From the NCBI GenBank assembly GCA_028278465.1, contig JANQEF010000056.1, positions 1 through 10,536 of the forward strand: a stretch of 10,536 nt of DNA, in the 5' to 3' direction. Shown one piece after another: positions 1 to 5,184 of the stretch; positions within the stretch are counted from its first letter, which is position 1, and each line of letters opens with the position of its first letter. The translations under genes were made by a program, and so were the position numbers. The DNA is from Dehalococcoidia bacterium. Lineage in GTDB: Bacteria; Chloroflexota; Dehalococcoidia; Lucifugimonadales; Lucifugimonadaceae. The notes under the pieces are model-generated. The model saw nothing but the letters and a program-made list of their open reading frames with translations. It was not told the origin of the DNA and did not search any database.

Positions 1-40
1 TCCCAGCTTGGGAGGGGGTAGAGGGGGAGGGTCATTCGTC
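1..40. repeat. Truncated G-rich intergenic hairpin repeat
   Basis: The window opens inside a copy of a short repeat. TCCCA-GCT-TGGGA at 1-13 forms a small hairpin and is followed by a G-rich arm, GGGGGTAGAGGGGGAGGGT, ending near TCATTCG. The same plan, hairpin plus GGGAG-TTAGAGGGAGGGT arm, recurs at 151-190 (opposite orientation), 4996-5028 and, in weaker form, 4780-4823 and 5068-5101. The left edge is cut by the window start. The function is unknown. Confidence 0.6.
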
Positions 41-120
41 TTGTTCTGGCAGGTACGCGCCCGCAAGCGGGCACTCGGCTGCACCCGATCCAGGCAGCGC
101 CGGACGTCAGTGCCGCCCAC

Positions 121-230
121 CCTTCGACCAGCTCAGGATGACGTCACAGACAACCCTCCCTCTAACTCCCTCCCAAGCTGGGAGGGAGGATTCGTCACTC
201 CGGACTTGACCCTTCGACAGGCTCAGGGTG
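121..230. repeat. Two direct copies of a 20-nt CCTTCGAC..GCTCAGG motif
   Basis: The 20-mers at 121-140 and 211-230 share 17 of 20 bases (CCTTCGACNNGCTCAGGNTG) and start 90 bp apart. Related sequences in the other orientation occur in the long repeats at 2836 and 4827 (CCGAGCCTGNGCGAGGG). A further stretch, 271-297, holds a TTCC...GGAATGACGA motif of the same intergenic style. These look like members of one dispersed family of short non-coding repeats. Apart from repeats and the -10-like site, nothing coding is evident in 1-323: the long open frame that continues upstream of 368 runs through these repeats and has no recognisable protein content. Confidence 0.5.
151..190. repeat. Intergenic hairpin repeat (10-bp perfect stem)
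   Basis: A C-rich arm, AACCCTCCCTCTAACT, runs into a hairpin whose stem CTCCCTCCCA (166-175) pairs perfectly with TGGGAGGGAG (179-188) across a three-base AGC loop. It is the reverse-orientation version of the element at 4996-5028. There is no T-run on either side, so it is not a clear intrinsic terminator. Confidence 0.65.
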
Positions 231-308
231 GCATACGGAATCTCACGCGTCTTCCCACGTCACCTGTCAGATTCCTCCGTTCCGCCGGAATGACGAGTCC
301 GCCCCATC

Positions 309-314
309 TACAAT
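309..314 (+). promoter_or_regulatory. Candidate -10 hexamer TACAAT
   Basis: TACAAT matches the sigma-70 -10 consensus TATAAT at five of six positions. No convincing -35 is seen 16-18 bp upstream. The next in-phase landmark is ATG at 324, nine bases downstream of the hexamer. That spacing would make a transcript starting near the ATG of the 15-codon ORF described below, with the enolase-superfamily gene beginning about 45 nt into the message. Confidence 0.35.
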
Positions 315-323
315 GCGGCTCCC

Positions 324-371
324 ATGGCCGAACCCACTTCCATACCCCCTCACCCACGAGTCTCCACATGA
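324..371 (+). CDS. Possible 15-codon leader ORF coupled to the enolase-superfamily gene
   Basis: ATG at 324 opens a 15-codon ORF (MAEPTSIPPHPRVST) that ends at TGA 369-371. That stop overlaps the ATG of the next gene (368-370) as ATGA, the classic geometry of translational coupling. The ORF starts nine bases after a TACAAT hexamer, so it could be translated from a leaderless mRNA. The downstream gene has no visible Shine-Dalgarno, which coupling would explain. Four of the 15 residues are proline, including one Pro-Pro pair. This is inference from geometry only: an ORF this short can arise by chance, and no homolog is recognised. Confidence 0.25.
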   Translation: MAEPTSIPPHPRVST

Positions 372-1516
372 AACCGCCCGTCATCACAAAGATCGAAGTC
401 AGCAGCGTCGAGTGGGAGATCGAAGACTGCGGGCCGGACGGCTCCGGCATGGTCCCTACCTACAACCCGGGCCGCCGCCATCCAATGTCGCTCCTCTGGA
501 CCCGGCTGCACACAGACGCCGGCGTCATCGGCGAATACCCGCTGCGCGTCGACATCTCCGGCATGCGCGACTACCTCATCGGCCGCAACGCCCTCGCCCG
601 CGAGGAGATCTGGAACGACCTCAAGTTCGTCACCAACCGCCAAAGCGCCGGCATCGACATCCTCCTCTGGGACATCGCGGGCAAGCTCACCGATATGTCG
701 GTCTCGCAGCTCCTCGGCGGTTACCGAGAAAAACTGCCCGCATACGCCAGCACCATGAACGGCGGCATCGCTGGGATCGATGGCGGCCTCTCAACACCTG
801 AGTCTTACGCCGAGTTCGCCCAGCGCTGCTACGAGATCGGCTACCGCGCCTTCAAGATCCATCCCTTCCCGCGGCCCGTCATCCAGGACCACGTCGACAC
901 CATGCTCGCCCTAGGCGAGGCGGTCGGCGGCAGGATGGACCTGATGCTCGACGCCTTCGGCTACTACCCGAGCTTTGCCGACGCGCTGAAGGTTGGCCGG
1001 GCATGCGATGAGGCCGGCTTCTTCTGGATCGAGGACCCGTACTTCGAAGGCGGCGCGTCTGAGCTGGGCCATGCCCGGCTACGTGAGCACCTCTCCACTC
1101 CCCTGCTCCAGGGCGAAACGCTGATCGGCCTCGGCTCCAAGATGAACCTCCTCATCTCCGGCGCTACCGATTTCATCCGTGGGCAGGTTCACGGCGAGGG
1201 GATCACCGGCACGATGAAGCTGGCGGCTGCGGCCGAGGCGGTTGGCGCAGATATCGAGGTCCACGGCTCCGGCCCGGCCCAGCGGCACGTGATGTCGGCC
1301 ATCGGCAACTCGAACTACTACGAGGTGGTGTGGGTGCACCCGGATACGCAGTGCATGCAGACGACGCCTGATATCTACGGCGACGGCTACGAGGACGGGC
1401 TGGAGGCGGTGGACGCCGAGGGCATGGTAGATGTGCCGGAAGGACCGGGCATGGGCGTCGAGTGGGACTACGACGCTATCAAGCGCATGACGACCGGCAC
1501 TAAGGTGGTGGAGTAA
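368..1516 (+). CDS. Mandelate racemase/muconate lactonizing enzyme family protein (enolase superfamily)
   Basis: 382 aa, a usual length for the family. The start is placed at ATG 368 because the protein then begins with the expected first beta-strand of the capping domain (VITKIEVSSVEWEI); the frame stays open upstream but through intergenic repeats. Residues ~1-130 are the capping domain and the rest is the (beta/alpha)7-beta barrel. The three Mg2+ ligands are in place: D195 (in DAFGYY), E222 (in WIEDP) and E250 (in LQGE). The second-strand acid/base motif is K163-x-H165 rather than the common K-x-K. H299 (EVHGSG) matches the barrel His of mandelate racemase, but the Asp that normally partners it appears to be Gln (Q273, in IRGQVHGEGIT). 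Family chemistry is abstraction of the alpha-proton of a carboxylate, giving racemisation or dehydration of hydroxy and sugar acids. The substrate cannot be told from sequence. The 3' end overlaps the convergent gene by 17 bp. Superfamily assignment is firm; function within it is open. Confidence 0.93.
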   Translation: MKPPVITKIEVSSVEWEIEDCGPDGSGMVPTYNPGRRHPMSLLWTRLHTDAGVIGEYPLRVDISGMRDYLIGRNALAREEIWNDLKFVTNRQSAGIDILLWDIAGKLTDMSVSQLLGGYREKLPAYASTMNGGIAGIDGGLSTPESYAEFAQRCYEIGYRAFKIHPFPRPVIQDHVDTMLALGEAVGGRMDLMLDAFGYYPSFADALKVGRACDEAGFFWIEDPYFEGGASELGHARLREHLSTPLLQGETLIGLGSKMNLLISGATDFIRGQVHGEGITGTMKLAAAAEAVGADIEVHGSGPAQRHVMSAIGNSNYYEVVWVHPDTQCMQTTPDIYGDGYEDGLEAVDAEGMVDVPEGPGMGVEWDYDAIKRMTTGTKVVE

Positions 1517-2282
1517 GCGGCGTGTTGGCTGAGACAGAAAAGGTGATCTCCGCGTGGCCATCACTCTGCACCGACCAGCCCAGTTCGCCGCCGTGCATCT
1601 GGGCCACCCTGCTGATGGTCTCCAGTCCCCAGCCGTAGTCCGGCCGGTCGTATCTCCAGTCAACGTCTGCGAACAGGTTCCCGGCCGGTCCGGCCAGGCT
1701 GTCTCCCGGTAAAGCGCCGGATACCGTGAACCTCGCCATCTCGTCAGCCGGGTCGTATCGGAGGACGATCTCAACCCTGAACGCGGAATCAGCGCCGCGT
1801 TTCAGTCGCCGGATCAGGCCATCGAGCGATCGTTTTATCGCTTCACGGTCTACGGGCATCTCGGGAATCTCACCCGATCGGGACAATGAGACCAGGCCCC
1901 GCGTCGGTCGGTCCAACAACTCGGCCATTCGCCAGTGGTCGTACACGTCCGAGTGCACAACTTCCAGAGCGAGGAGGTGCACATCGATCGGGTTTATCCA
2001 TGAGCGCAAGGTGGAAAGGGCCACGGAGTCCGTCAGCTCGAAAGCCCGGTGTCGGAGGATCCGGCTATACCGGCGGATCACCTCGACGTACTGCACCTGC
2101 CTTTCCGTCAAATTGCCGTCTCTGTTTCTGAGAAGAATGTCGGCGAACGCTTCGACTGAGGTCGCCGGAGGGACCATGTCGGCCCCGACTTGTCTCAACA
2201 GCAGTCGGTAGTGCTTCAGTTCGGCCTCAAGCTCGGCTACTCGACGCCTCAGCTCTTCGGGTGTCTGCTCTTCATCGGCCAT
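1500..2282 (-). CDS. Degenerate histidine kinase-like protein (pseudokinase)
   Basis: 260 aa, soluble, no membrane segment. Residues 8-30 are a short predicted coiled coil. Residues ~30-90 align with a HisKA dimerisation domain and ~95-250 with a HATPase_c domain, best seen against the kinase encoded at 7337-9652: VEAFADILLRNRDGNL corresponds to ITAFADLLNINRKGNL there, and EMPVDREAIKRSLDGLI to VVPVDPQRLRQVLINLI. The key residues are gone. The phospho-accepting His is Ala34, the two N-box Asn are Gly155 and Arg159, the G1 Asp is Gly189 and the first G1 Gly is Leu191. The G2 region keeps only GWGL (217-220), and the helix after it (VAQMHGGELGW) is well kept. It is therefore unlikely to bind ATP normally or to autophosphorylate, and may act as a dimer partner or regulator. 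Start ATG 2282 is chosen for its AGGGAG six bases upstream; an upstream in-frame ATG at 2333 would add 17 residues of no recognised content. The intact 260-codon frame argues against a dead pseudogene. Confidence 0.8.
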   Translation of the reverse strand: MADEEQTPEELRRRVAELEAELKHYRLLLRQVGADMVPPATSVEAFADILLRNRDGNLTERQVQYVEVIRRYSRILRHRAFELTDSVALSTLRSWINPIDVHLLALEVVHSDVYDHWRMAELLDRPTRGLVSLSRSGEIPEMPVDREAIKRSLDGLIRRLKRGADSAFRVEIVLRYDPADEMARFTVSGALPGDSLAGPAGNLFADVDWRYDRPDYGWGLETISRVAQMHGGELGWSVQSDGHAEITFSVSANTPLTPPP

Positions 2283-2288
2283 CCGCTG

Positions 2289-2294
2289 CTCCCT
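2289..2294 (-). promoter_or_regulatory. Shine-Dalgarno site fixing the pseudokinase start
   Basis: Read on the minus strand this is AGGGAG, six bases before the ATG whose first base is 2282. The alternative ATG at 2333 has no comparable site. Confidence 0.6.
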
Positions 2295-2332
2295 GCCGGT
2301 CTGCACACTCCAACCGGCGCGCTGCTTCGTCA

Positions 2333-2338
2333 TACACT
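2333..2338 (+). promoter_or_regulatory. Candidate -10 hexamer TACACT for a leaderless smpB mRNA
   Basis: TACACT lies exactly eight bases before the smpB ATG at 2347, so transcription would start at or within a base or two of the start codon. No Shine-Dalgarno precedes smpB. The same spacing and TAnnnT form occur before the dehydrogenase at 6343. No clear -35 is seen. Confidence 0.4.
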
Positions 2339-2346
2339 TGTTAGCT

Positions 2347-2829
2347 ATGGCCACGAAAACGGCGGCTAAGAAGGCCGACGACACCACCATAGCCACGAAC
2401 CGTCGAGCACGCTTCAACTACGAGATTCTCGAGACGTTCGAGGCCGGCATGGTCCTGACAGGTTCAGAGATCAAGTCGGTGCGCGACCGCCACATGACGA
2501 TCTCGGAAGGATACGTCCAGGTGCGCAACGGCGAGGCGTGGCTGCTGAATGCGCATATAGCGCAGTACCCGGCGGCGGGTCCGTTCGGCCAGCACGAGAC
2601 GACCCGTCCCCGCAAGCTGCTGCTGAAGAAGAAGGAGATCGCGCACATCGAGCGCGAGATGCAGAAGGCGCGCCTGACGATCGTGCCGCTGCGGGTCTAC
2701 ATCAAGGGACGAGTGGCGAAGGTGTTGATCGGCCTGGGCCGCGGCAAGCGGCAGGTGGACCGCCGAGAGACGATCAAGCGCCGCGACGCCCAGCGAGAGA
2801 TCGGCCGGGCGATGAGAGTGAAGGGGTAG
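2347..2829 (+). CDS. smpB: SsrA-binding protein SmpB
   Basis: 160 aa, the normal length for SmpB, the small basic protein that binds tmRNA and brings it to ribosomes stalled on broken mRNAs. The family signatures run in order: NRRARFNYEILETFEAGMVL then LTGSEIKSVR (~17-45), the GYVQVRNGEAWLLNAHIAQY core strand (~58-77), HETTRPRKLLLKKKEI (~84-99), and the RNA-binding/C-terminal stretch GLGRGKRQVDRRETIKRRDA (~131-150), followed by a short basic tail that in known SmpB enters the mRNA channel. ATG 2347 is chosen over the upstream TTG at 2338 because the conserved region begins soon after and a -10 hexamer lies at 2333-2338. It is divergent from the pseudokinase gene, with 64 bp between the two start codons. 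No ssrA (tmRNA) gene was found in this window. Confidence 0.97.
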   Translation: MATKTAAKKADDTTIATNRRARFNYEILETFEAGMVLTGSEIKSVRDRHMTISEGYVQVRNGEAWLLNAHIAQYPAAGPFGQHETTRPRKLLLKKKEIAHIEREMQKARLTIVPLRVYIKGRVAKVLIGLGRGKRQVDRRETIKRRDAQREIGRAMRVKG

Positions 2830-2835
2830 CGCTTC

Positions 2836-3013
2836 CGTCGTCCCGAGCCTGCGCGAGGGACCCGGGGAGGTAGGGCGACCCACCCTGAACCTCTCGCTAC
2901 ATCAACGACAACTCTCAACGCCCCGTAAAGATGCGAGCTTGACGGTGTGTCGAACTCCCACACCTCATCCAGGTCCTTCGCTCCCACTCAGGACGAAGGG
3001 CATGCTCTCTCCC
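2836..3013. repeat. Long intergenic direct repeat, copy A
   Basis: This ~178 bp block recurs in the same orientation at 4827-5000. By eye the two copies are roughly 85% alike with a few small indels; the longest perfect block is the 25 bases at 2897-2921 (4887-4911 in copy B). It contains two inverted motifs: GTCCC...GGGAC (2840-2844/2857-2861), and GTCCTTCG with an imperfect partner, CGAAGGGC, ending near 3002. Together with its partner it brackets the lipoprotein gene. The rest of the gap to 3187 holds the inverted repeat at 3067-3119 and a Shine-Dalgarno; no gene is seen. Confidence 0.8.
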
Positions 3014-3066
3014 ATTGAGCACACACAGCGACTGACCGCCTCCCCAACCCCTGCGTAGGACCATTG

Positions 3067-3119
3067 CAGGAATCTGTTACTGGCCGATCCGGGCCTCGCT
3101 GTCGCCTAACAGGTTCCTG
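3067..3119 (+). promoter_or_regulatory. Strong inverted repeat / structured leader element upstream of the lipoprotein gene
   Basis: CAGGAATCTGTTA (3067-3079) pairs with TAACAGGTTCCTG (3107-3119) over 13 positions, 12 Watson-Crick and one G-U. The 27-nt loop holds a second small stem, GGCC (3082-3085) with GGCC (3092-3095). It ends 68 bp before the lipoprotein ATG. No T-run follows, so it is not a standard terminator. It could be a structured 5' UTR or an operator. It does not match a riboswitch class I recognise. Confidence 0.5.
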
Positions 3120-3174
3120 TGATCAAATCCCTTTCCGAATCTGGGACCATCTCGTCAAGGCAAACGGACGCAAC

Positions 3175-3180
3175 GAGGGA
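3175..3180 (+). promoter_or_regulatory. Shine-Dalgarno site deciding the lipoprotein start
   Basis: GAGGGA sits seven bases before ATG 3188. The frame is open upstream to about 3119, but the ribosome site and the signal peptide that begins at 3188 both favour this start. Confidence 0.7.
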
Positions 3181-3187
3181 TGCCGAT

Positions 3188-4762
3188 ATGCGAGTAGTGA
3201 AGATCGCTCTGAGTGCAGTACTAGCACTTGCCGCCGCCTGCAGCAGCGCCGACGAACCGAGCCGCGACACCAGCCAGGACGCTCCAACCGCGACTCCGAC
3301 AGCGGTCACCGTCTCGTCTACGGTTACCAGTCCGGCAGCCCCGATCGCACCGCCGCCGTTCAATCCTGACGACTACGCCAACGGGAACGAGATCATCGGT
3401 CTCATCGCCGAGGTCGGTCCAGAGCGGCCGTATCCTTCGGAGCTGCTGCCAGACAGCCCTGAACTGCCGAATGACCTCGCTAAGGCGTTAGCGGAAGACT
3501 TCCTGAACGACTCCCGCGTCGTGATCACAATGGTAGGTTTCCGTGACGAGACCGTCGATTTCGTAGAAGACTACTGCGACAACGGAGTCAAGAGGACCAT
3601 TTATGTGCGTCCGGATCTGGAAGCAGATACCTTCATGGGATTCGTGCGGCATTGGACAGTCGCGCACACATCTTCGACAGATTGGAATAGTCCCTACATA
3701 ACCAGCGGATACCACCTCCGAAATCCGGACTTCTACACGTTCGGTATTGATGGACTCGGGTTTCCTCGGTTGGGAGGCCCGGACGAAGTAGGGAAAGCGA
3801 GATTTGGTTACCGCAACCACGTTCATGTCTTTGACAACCCTGCCTGCGCCGACCCGATTCAGCTGACCGCGTTCGACTCTACTCAGTGGGAGTTGTTGGA
3901 CCTGGGTGAACTGGTGAGCTGGCCTGACGAGCTTCGGCCATCCAGTCCACAACTTGAGCCAAGGATTCTTGAGCGCATGTGGGAAGAGGAATACGTCAAC
4001 ATATTGGTGTTCGATAACTTAAATGGCTATCCGCGCGGGTACACATGTGAAGACCAGGGCGTAATGCTGAACCGAATCTCGCCACAGGCCATTGGTAAGG
4101 TCTATGACTGGTCAATCGAGGACGGCTCGGAGATCGCCAATAATGGCGCATGGTTCATATACGACTACCATGATCCAGGGATCGGAACTGAACGCGAATT
4201 CTTCTTCGTGCCTGATGACGATGAGTTCCATCCGGATGTATTCGCGGTCGAGATAAACGACTGCTCAATTGAAGACGGCCTGGCGATCGCCGACCAGATT
4301 CGAGCTGAACTGAATCTGCCTCCAGTTGCCGCCGTCAAGAACACCGTGCCGCCAGGGGAGCACTTCAACGAACTGAAGCGCCGTCCGTTCCCGTCGATCT
4401 TGCATGACTCCGCGGACGTGCTCGATTCAGCCGACGCGGCGCAGGTGTGGACGGAGTGGCTGACCAACGGTCGCCTCGCATACCTGTCCGACGGTGAGAT
4501 TGGGAACGAGTACCTGCTTTGTGCATACGGAGTCGGGACGGTGATCAAGGATGGCCAGATCAACGGTGAGCCGCTTGAGTGGAGCATCGCTCCGTACAGC
4601 GCAGGCTCGTGGAACGAGATAACGTTCACCTTCGTAGCGCAGGCGGGGTCTGTTGTCTCCAACGACGGTATCGTAGTGAACGGCAATCAGCCTACGAGAG
4701 AAGATCTAGTCAGGCAGGTAATGGTTGGCGAGAGCGGAGATCAGCTGAACTGCGGGGAGTGA
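3188..4762 (+). CDS. Secreted lipoprotein with three diverged internal repeats, function unknown
   Basis: 524 aa. Residues 1-18 form a lipoprotein signal: basic start (MRVVK), hydrophobic core, and lipobox A15-A16-A17-C18. A Ser/Thr/Pro/Ala-rich spacer (~19-58) then lifts the protein off the membrane. The rest appears to be three diverged copies of one domain, at ~100-225, ~258-365 and ~416-523. Each has an early amphipathic helix (LAKALAEDFLNDSR; RILERMWEEEYVN; AAQVWTEWLTNGR), a beta-rich middle with a W-[TS]-[IV] motif (W156, W308, W465), and two Cys: C130/C220, C287/C359, C444/C522. The Cys pairing suggests a disulfide per repeat, in keeping with export. I recognise no family or catalytic motif. 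GC-ending codons look less dominant than in its neighbours from a sample of codons, and the gene lies between two copies of a long repeat, which may mean it was acquired. A surface binding or sensor role is only a guess. No membrane helices beyond the signal. Confidence 0.85.
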   Translation: MRVVKIALSAVLALAAACSSADEPSRDTSQDAPTATPTAVTVSSTVTSPAAPIAPPPFNPDDYANGNEIIGLIAEVGPERPYPSELLPDSPELPNDLAKALAEDFLNDSRVVITMVGFRDETVDFVEDYCDNGVKRTIYVRPDLEADTFMGFVRHWTVAHTSSTDWNSPYITSGYHLRNPDFYTFGIDGLGFPRLGGPDEVGKARFGYRNHVHVFDNPACADPIQLTAFDSTQWELLDLGELVSWPDELRPSSPQLEPRILERMWEEEYVNILVFDNLNGYPRGYTCEDQGVMLNRISPQAIGKVYDWSIEDGSEIANNGAWFIYDYHDPGIGTEREFFFVPDDDEFHPDVFAVEINDCSIEDGLAIADQIRAELNLPPVAAVKNTVPPGEHFNELKRRPFPSILHDSADVLDSADAAQVWTEWLTNGRLAYLSDGEIGNEYLLCAYGVGTVIKDGQINGEPLEWSIAPYSAGSWNEITFTFVAQAGSVVSNDGIVVNGNQPTREDLVRQVMVGESGDQLNCGE

Positions 4763-4779
4763 GGGTGGTCTTCTCCCTT

Positions 4780-4823
4780 CCTCGGGTGCCCTCTGGGCGC
4801 GAGGGAGCTAGAGGGTGGGTCGT
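4780..4823. repeat. Degenerate hairpin repeat downstream of the lipoprotein gene
   Basis: CCTCG (4780-4784) pairs with CGAGG (4800-4804), enclosing GCCC-TCT-GGGC (4788-4798). The arm GAGGGAGCTAGAGGGTGGGT matches the family arm seen at 5009-5027. It starts 17 bp after the lipoprotein stop and could act in 3'-end formation, but no T-run follows, so a terminator call is not made. Confidence 0.5.
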
Positions 4824-4826
4824 CAC

Positions 4827-5000
4827 CGTCGTCCCGAGCCTGTGCGAGGGACCCGGTGGGTGAGGCGATCCACCCTGAACCTCTCTCTACATCAACGACA
4901 ACTCTCAACGCTCCGCGGAAGCGTGAGCCTGCCGGTGTGTCGAACCCCGCACCCCCCGGGTCCTTCGCTGCCACTCAGGACGAAGGACATCCTCTCTCCC
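4827..5000. repeat. Long intergenic direct repeat, copy B
   Basis: This is the second copy of the block at 2836-3013, in the same orientation and about 1.99 kb downstream, on the other side of the lipoprotein gene. Here the inner inverted motif is perfect: GTCCTTCG (4960-4967) pairs with CGAAGGAC (4981-4988). It occupies most of the 422 bp gap 4763-5184 together with the hairpins at 4780, 4996 and 5080. From about 5112 to 5158 there is another CATCCTGAGC...GTCAAAGGG stretch in the style of the motif at 121-140. No gene is seen in the gap. Confidence 0.8.
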
Positions 5001-5028
5001 GGCTCGGGAGGGAGTTAGAGGGAGGGTC
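4996..5028. repeat. Intergenic hairpin repeat
   Basis: CTCCCG (4996-5001) pairs with CGGGAG (5005-5010) across a GCT loop and is followed by the family arm GGGAGTTAGAGGGAGGGT. It is the mirror of the element at 151-190. Its left side overlaps the last bases of repeat copy B. Confidence 0.6.
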
Positions 5029-5079
5029 GTTGATGACATCCCTACCCGTCCTCAACAAGACGAATAACCCTCCCCTTAA

Positions 5080-5101
5080 TCCCCTCCCATATGGGAGGGG
5101 A
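5080..5101. repeat. 22-bp perfect palindrome
   Basis: TCCCCTCCCAT followed directly by ATGGGAGGGGA reads the same on both strands over 22 bp. It is preceded by AACCCTCCCCTTAAT (5066-5080), the C-rich arm of the same hairpin family. It lies between the convergent lipoprotein and dehydrogenase genes, about 80 bp past the dehydrogenase stop. Confidence 0.65.
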
Positions 5102-5184
5102 GAAGAGCGCCATCCTGAGCTAGCCTGCCGTGAGCGCAGTCAAAGGGAAGGGCGCAGCCAGTGGCGCCCCTACCGCGGCGATCT

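Noticed and set aside
8..367. Upstream extension of the enolase-superfamily frame to position 8
   Set aside because: It runs through intergenic repeats and hairpins and adds 120 residues with no family resemblance; the normal N-terminus starts at 368.
2283..2417. Longer pseudokinase start giving a hydrophobic, signal-like N-terminus (MKRARRFVAMVVSSAF)
   Set aside because: It would lie inside the 5' end of smpB on the opposite strand, lacks a ribosome site, and the ATG at 2282 has a good one.
2697..2987. Minus-strand open frame across repeat copy A, with a partner frame at 4741-4974 over copy B that encodes a similar GALRVVVDV.RGSGW stretch
   Set aside because: The shared peptide simply reflects the shared DNA repeat. 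Differences between the copies include amino-acid-changing substitutions and indels outside that stretch, and the frames run into unrelated flanking sequence, partly inside smpB.
3104..3110. GCCTAAC resembles the conserved end of an integron attC site, next to a structured repeat and a possibly acquired gene
   Set aside because: An attC site needs the matching GTTRRRY at its other end in the right place. None is found on either side, and no integrase is in the window.
2830..3187. Search for an ssrA (tmRNA) gene beside smpB
   Set aside because: No tRNA-like ends (acceptor stem or GGTTCGAnTCC T-arm) or tag-peptide frame were found here or in the other gaps.
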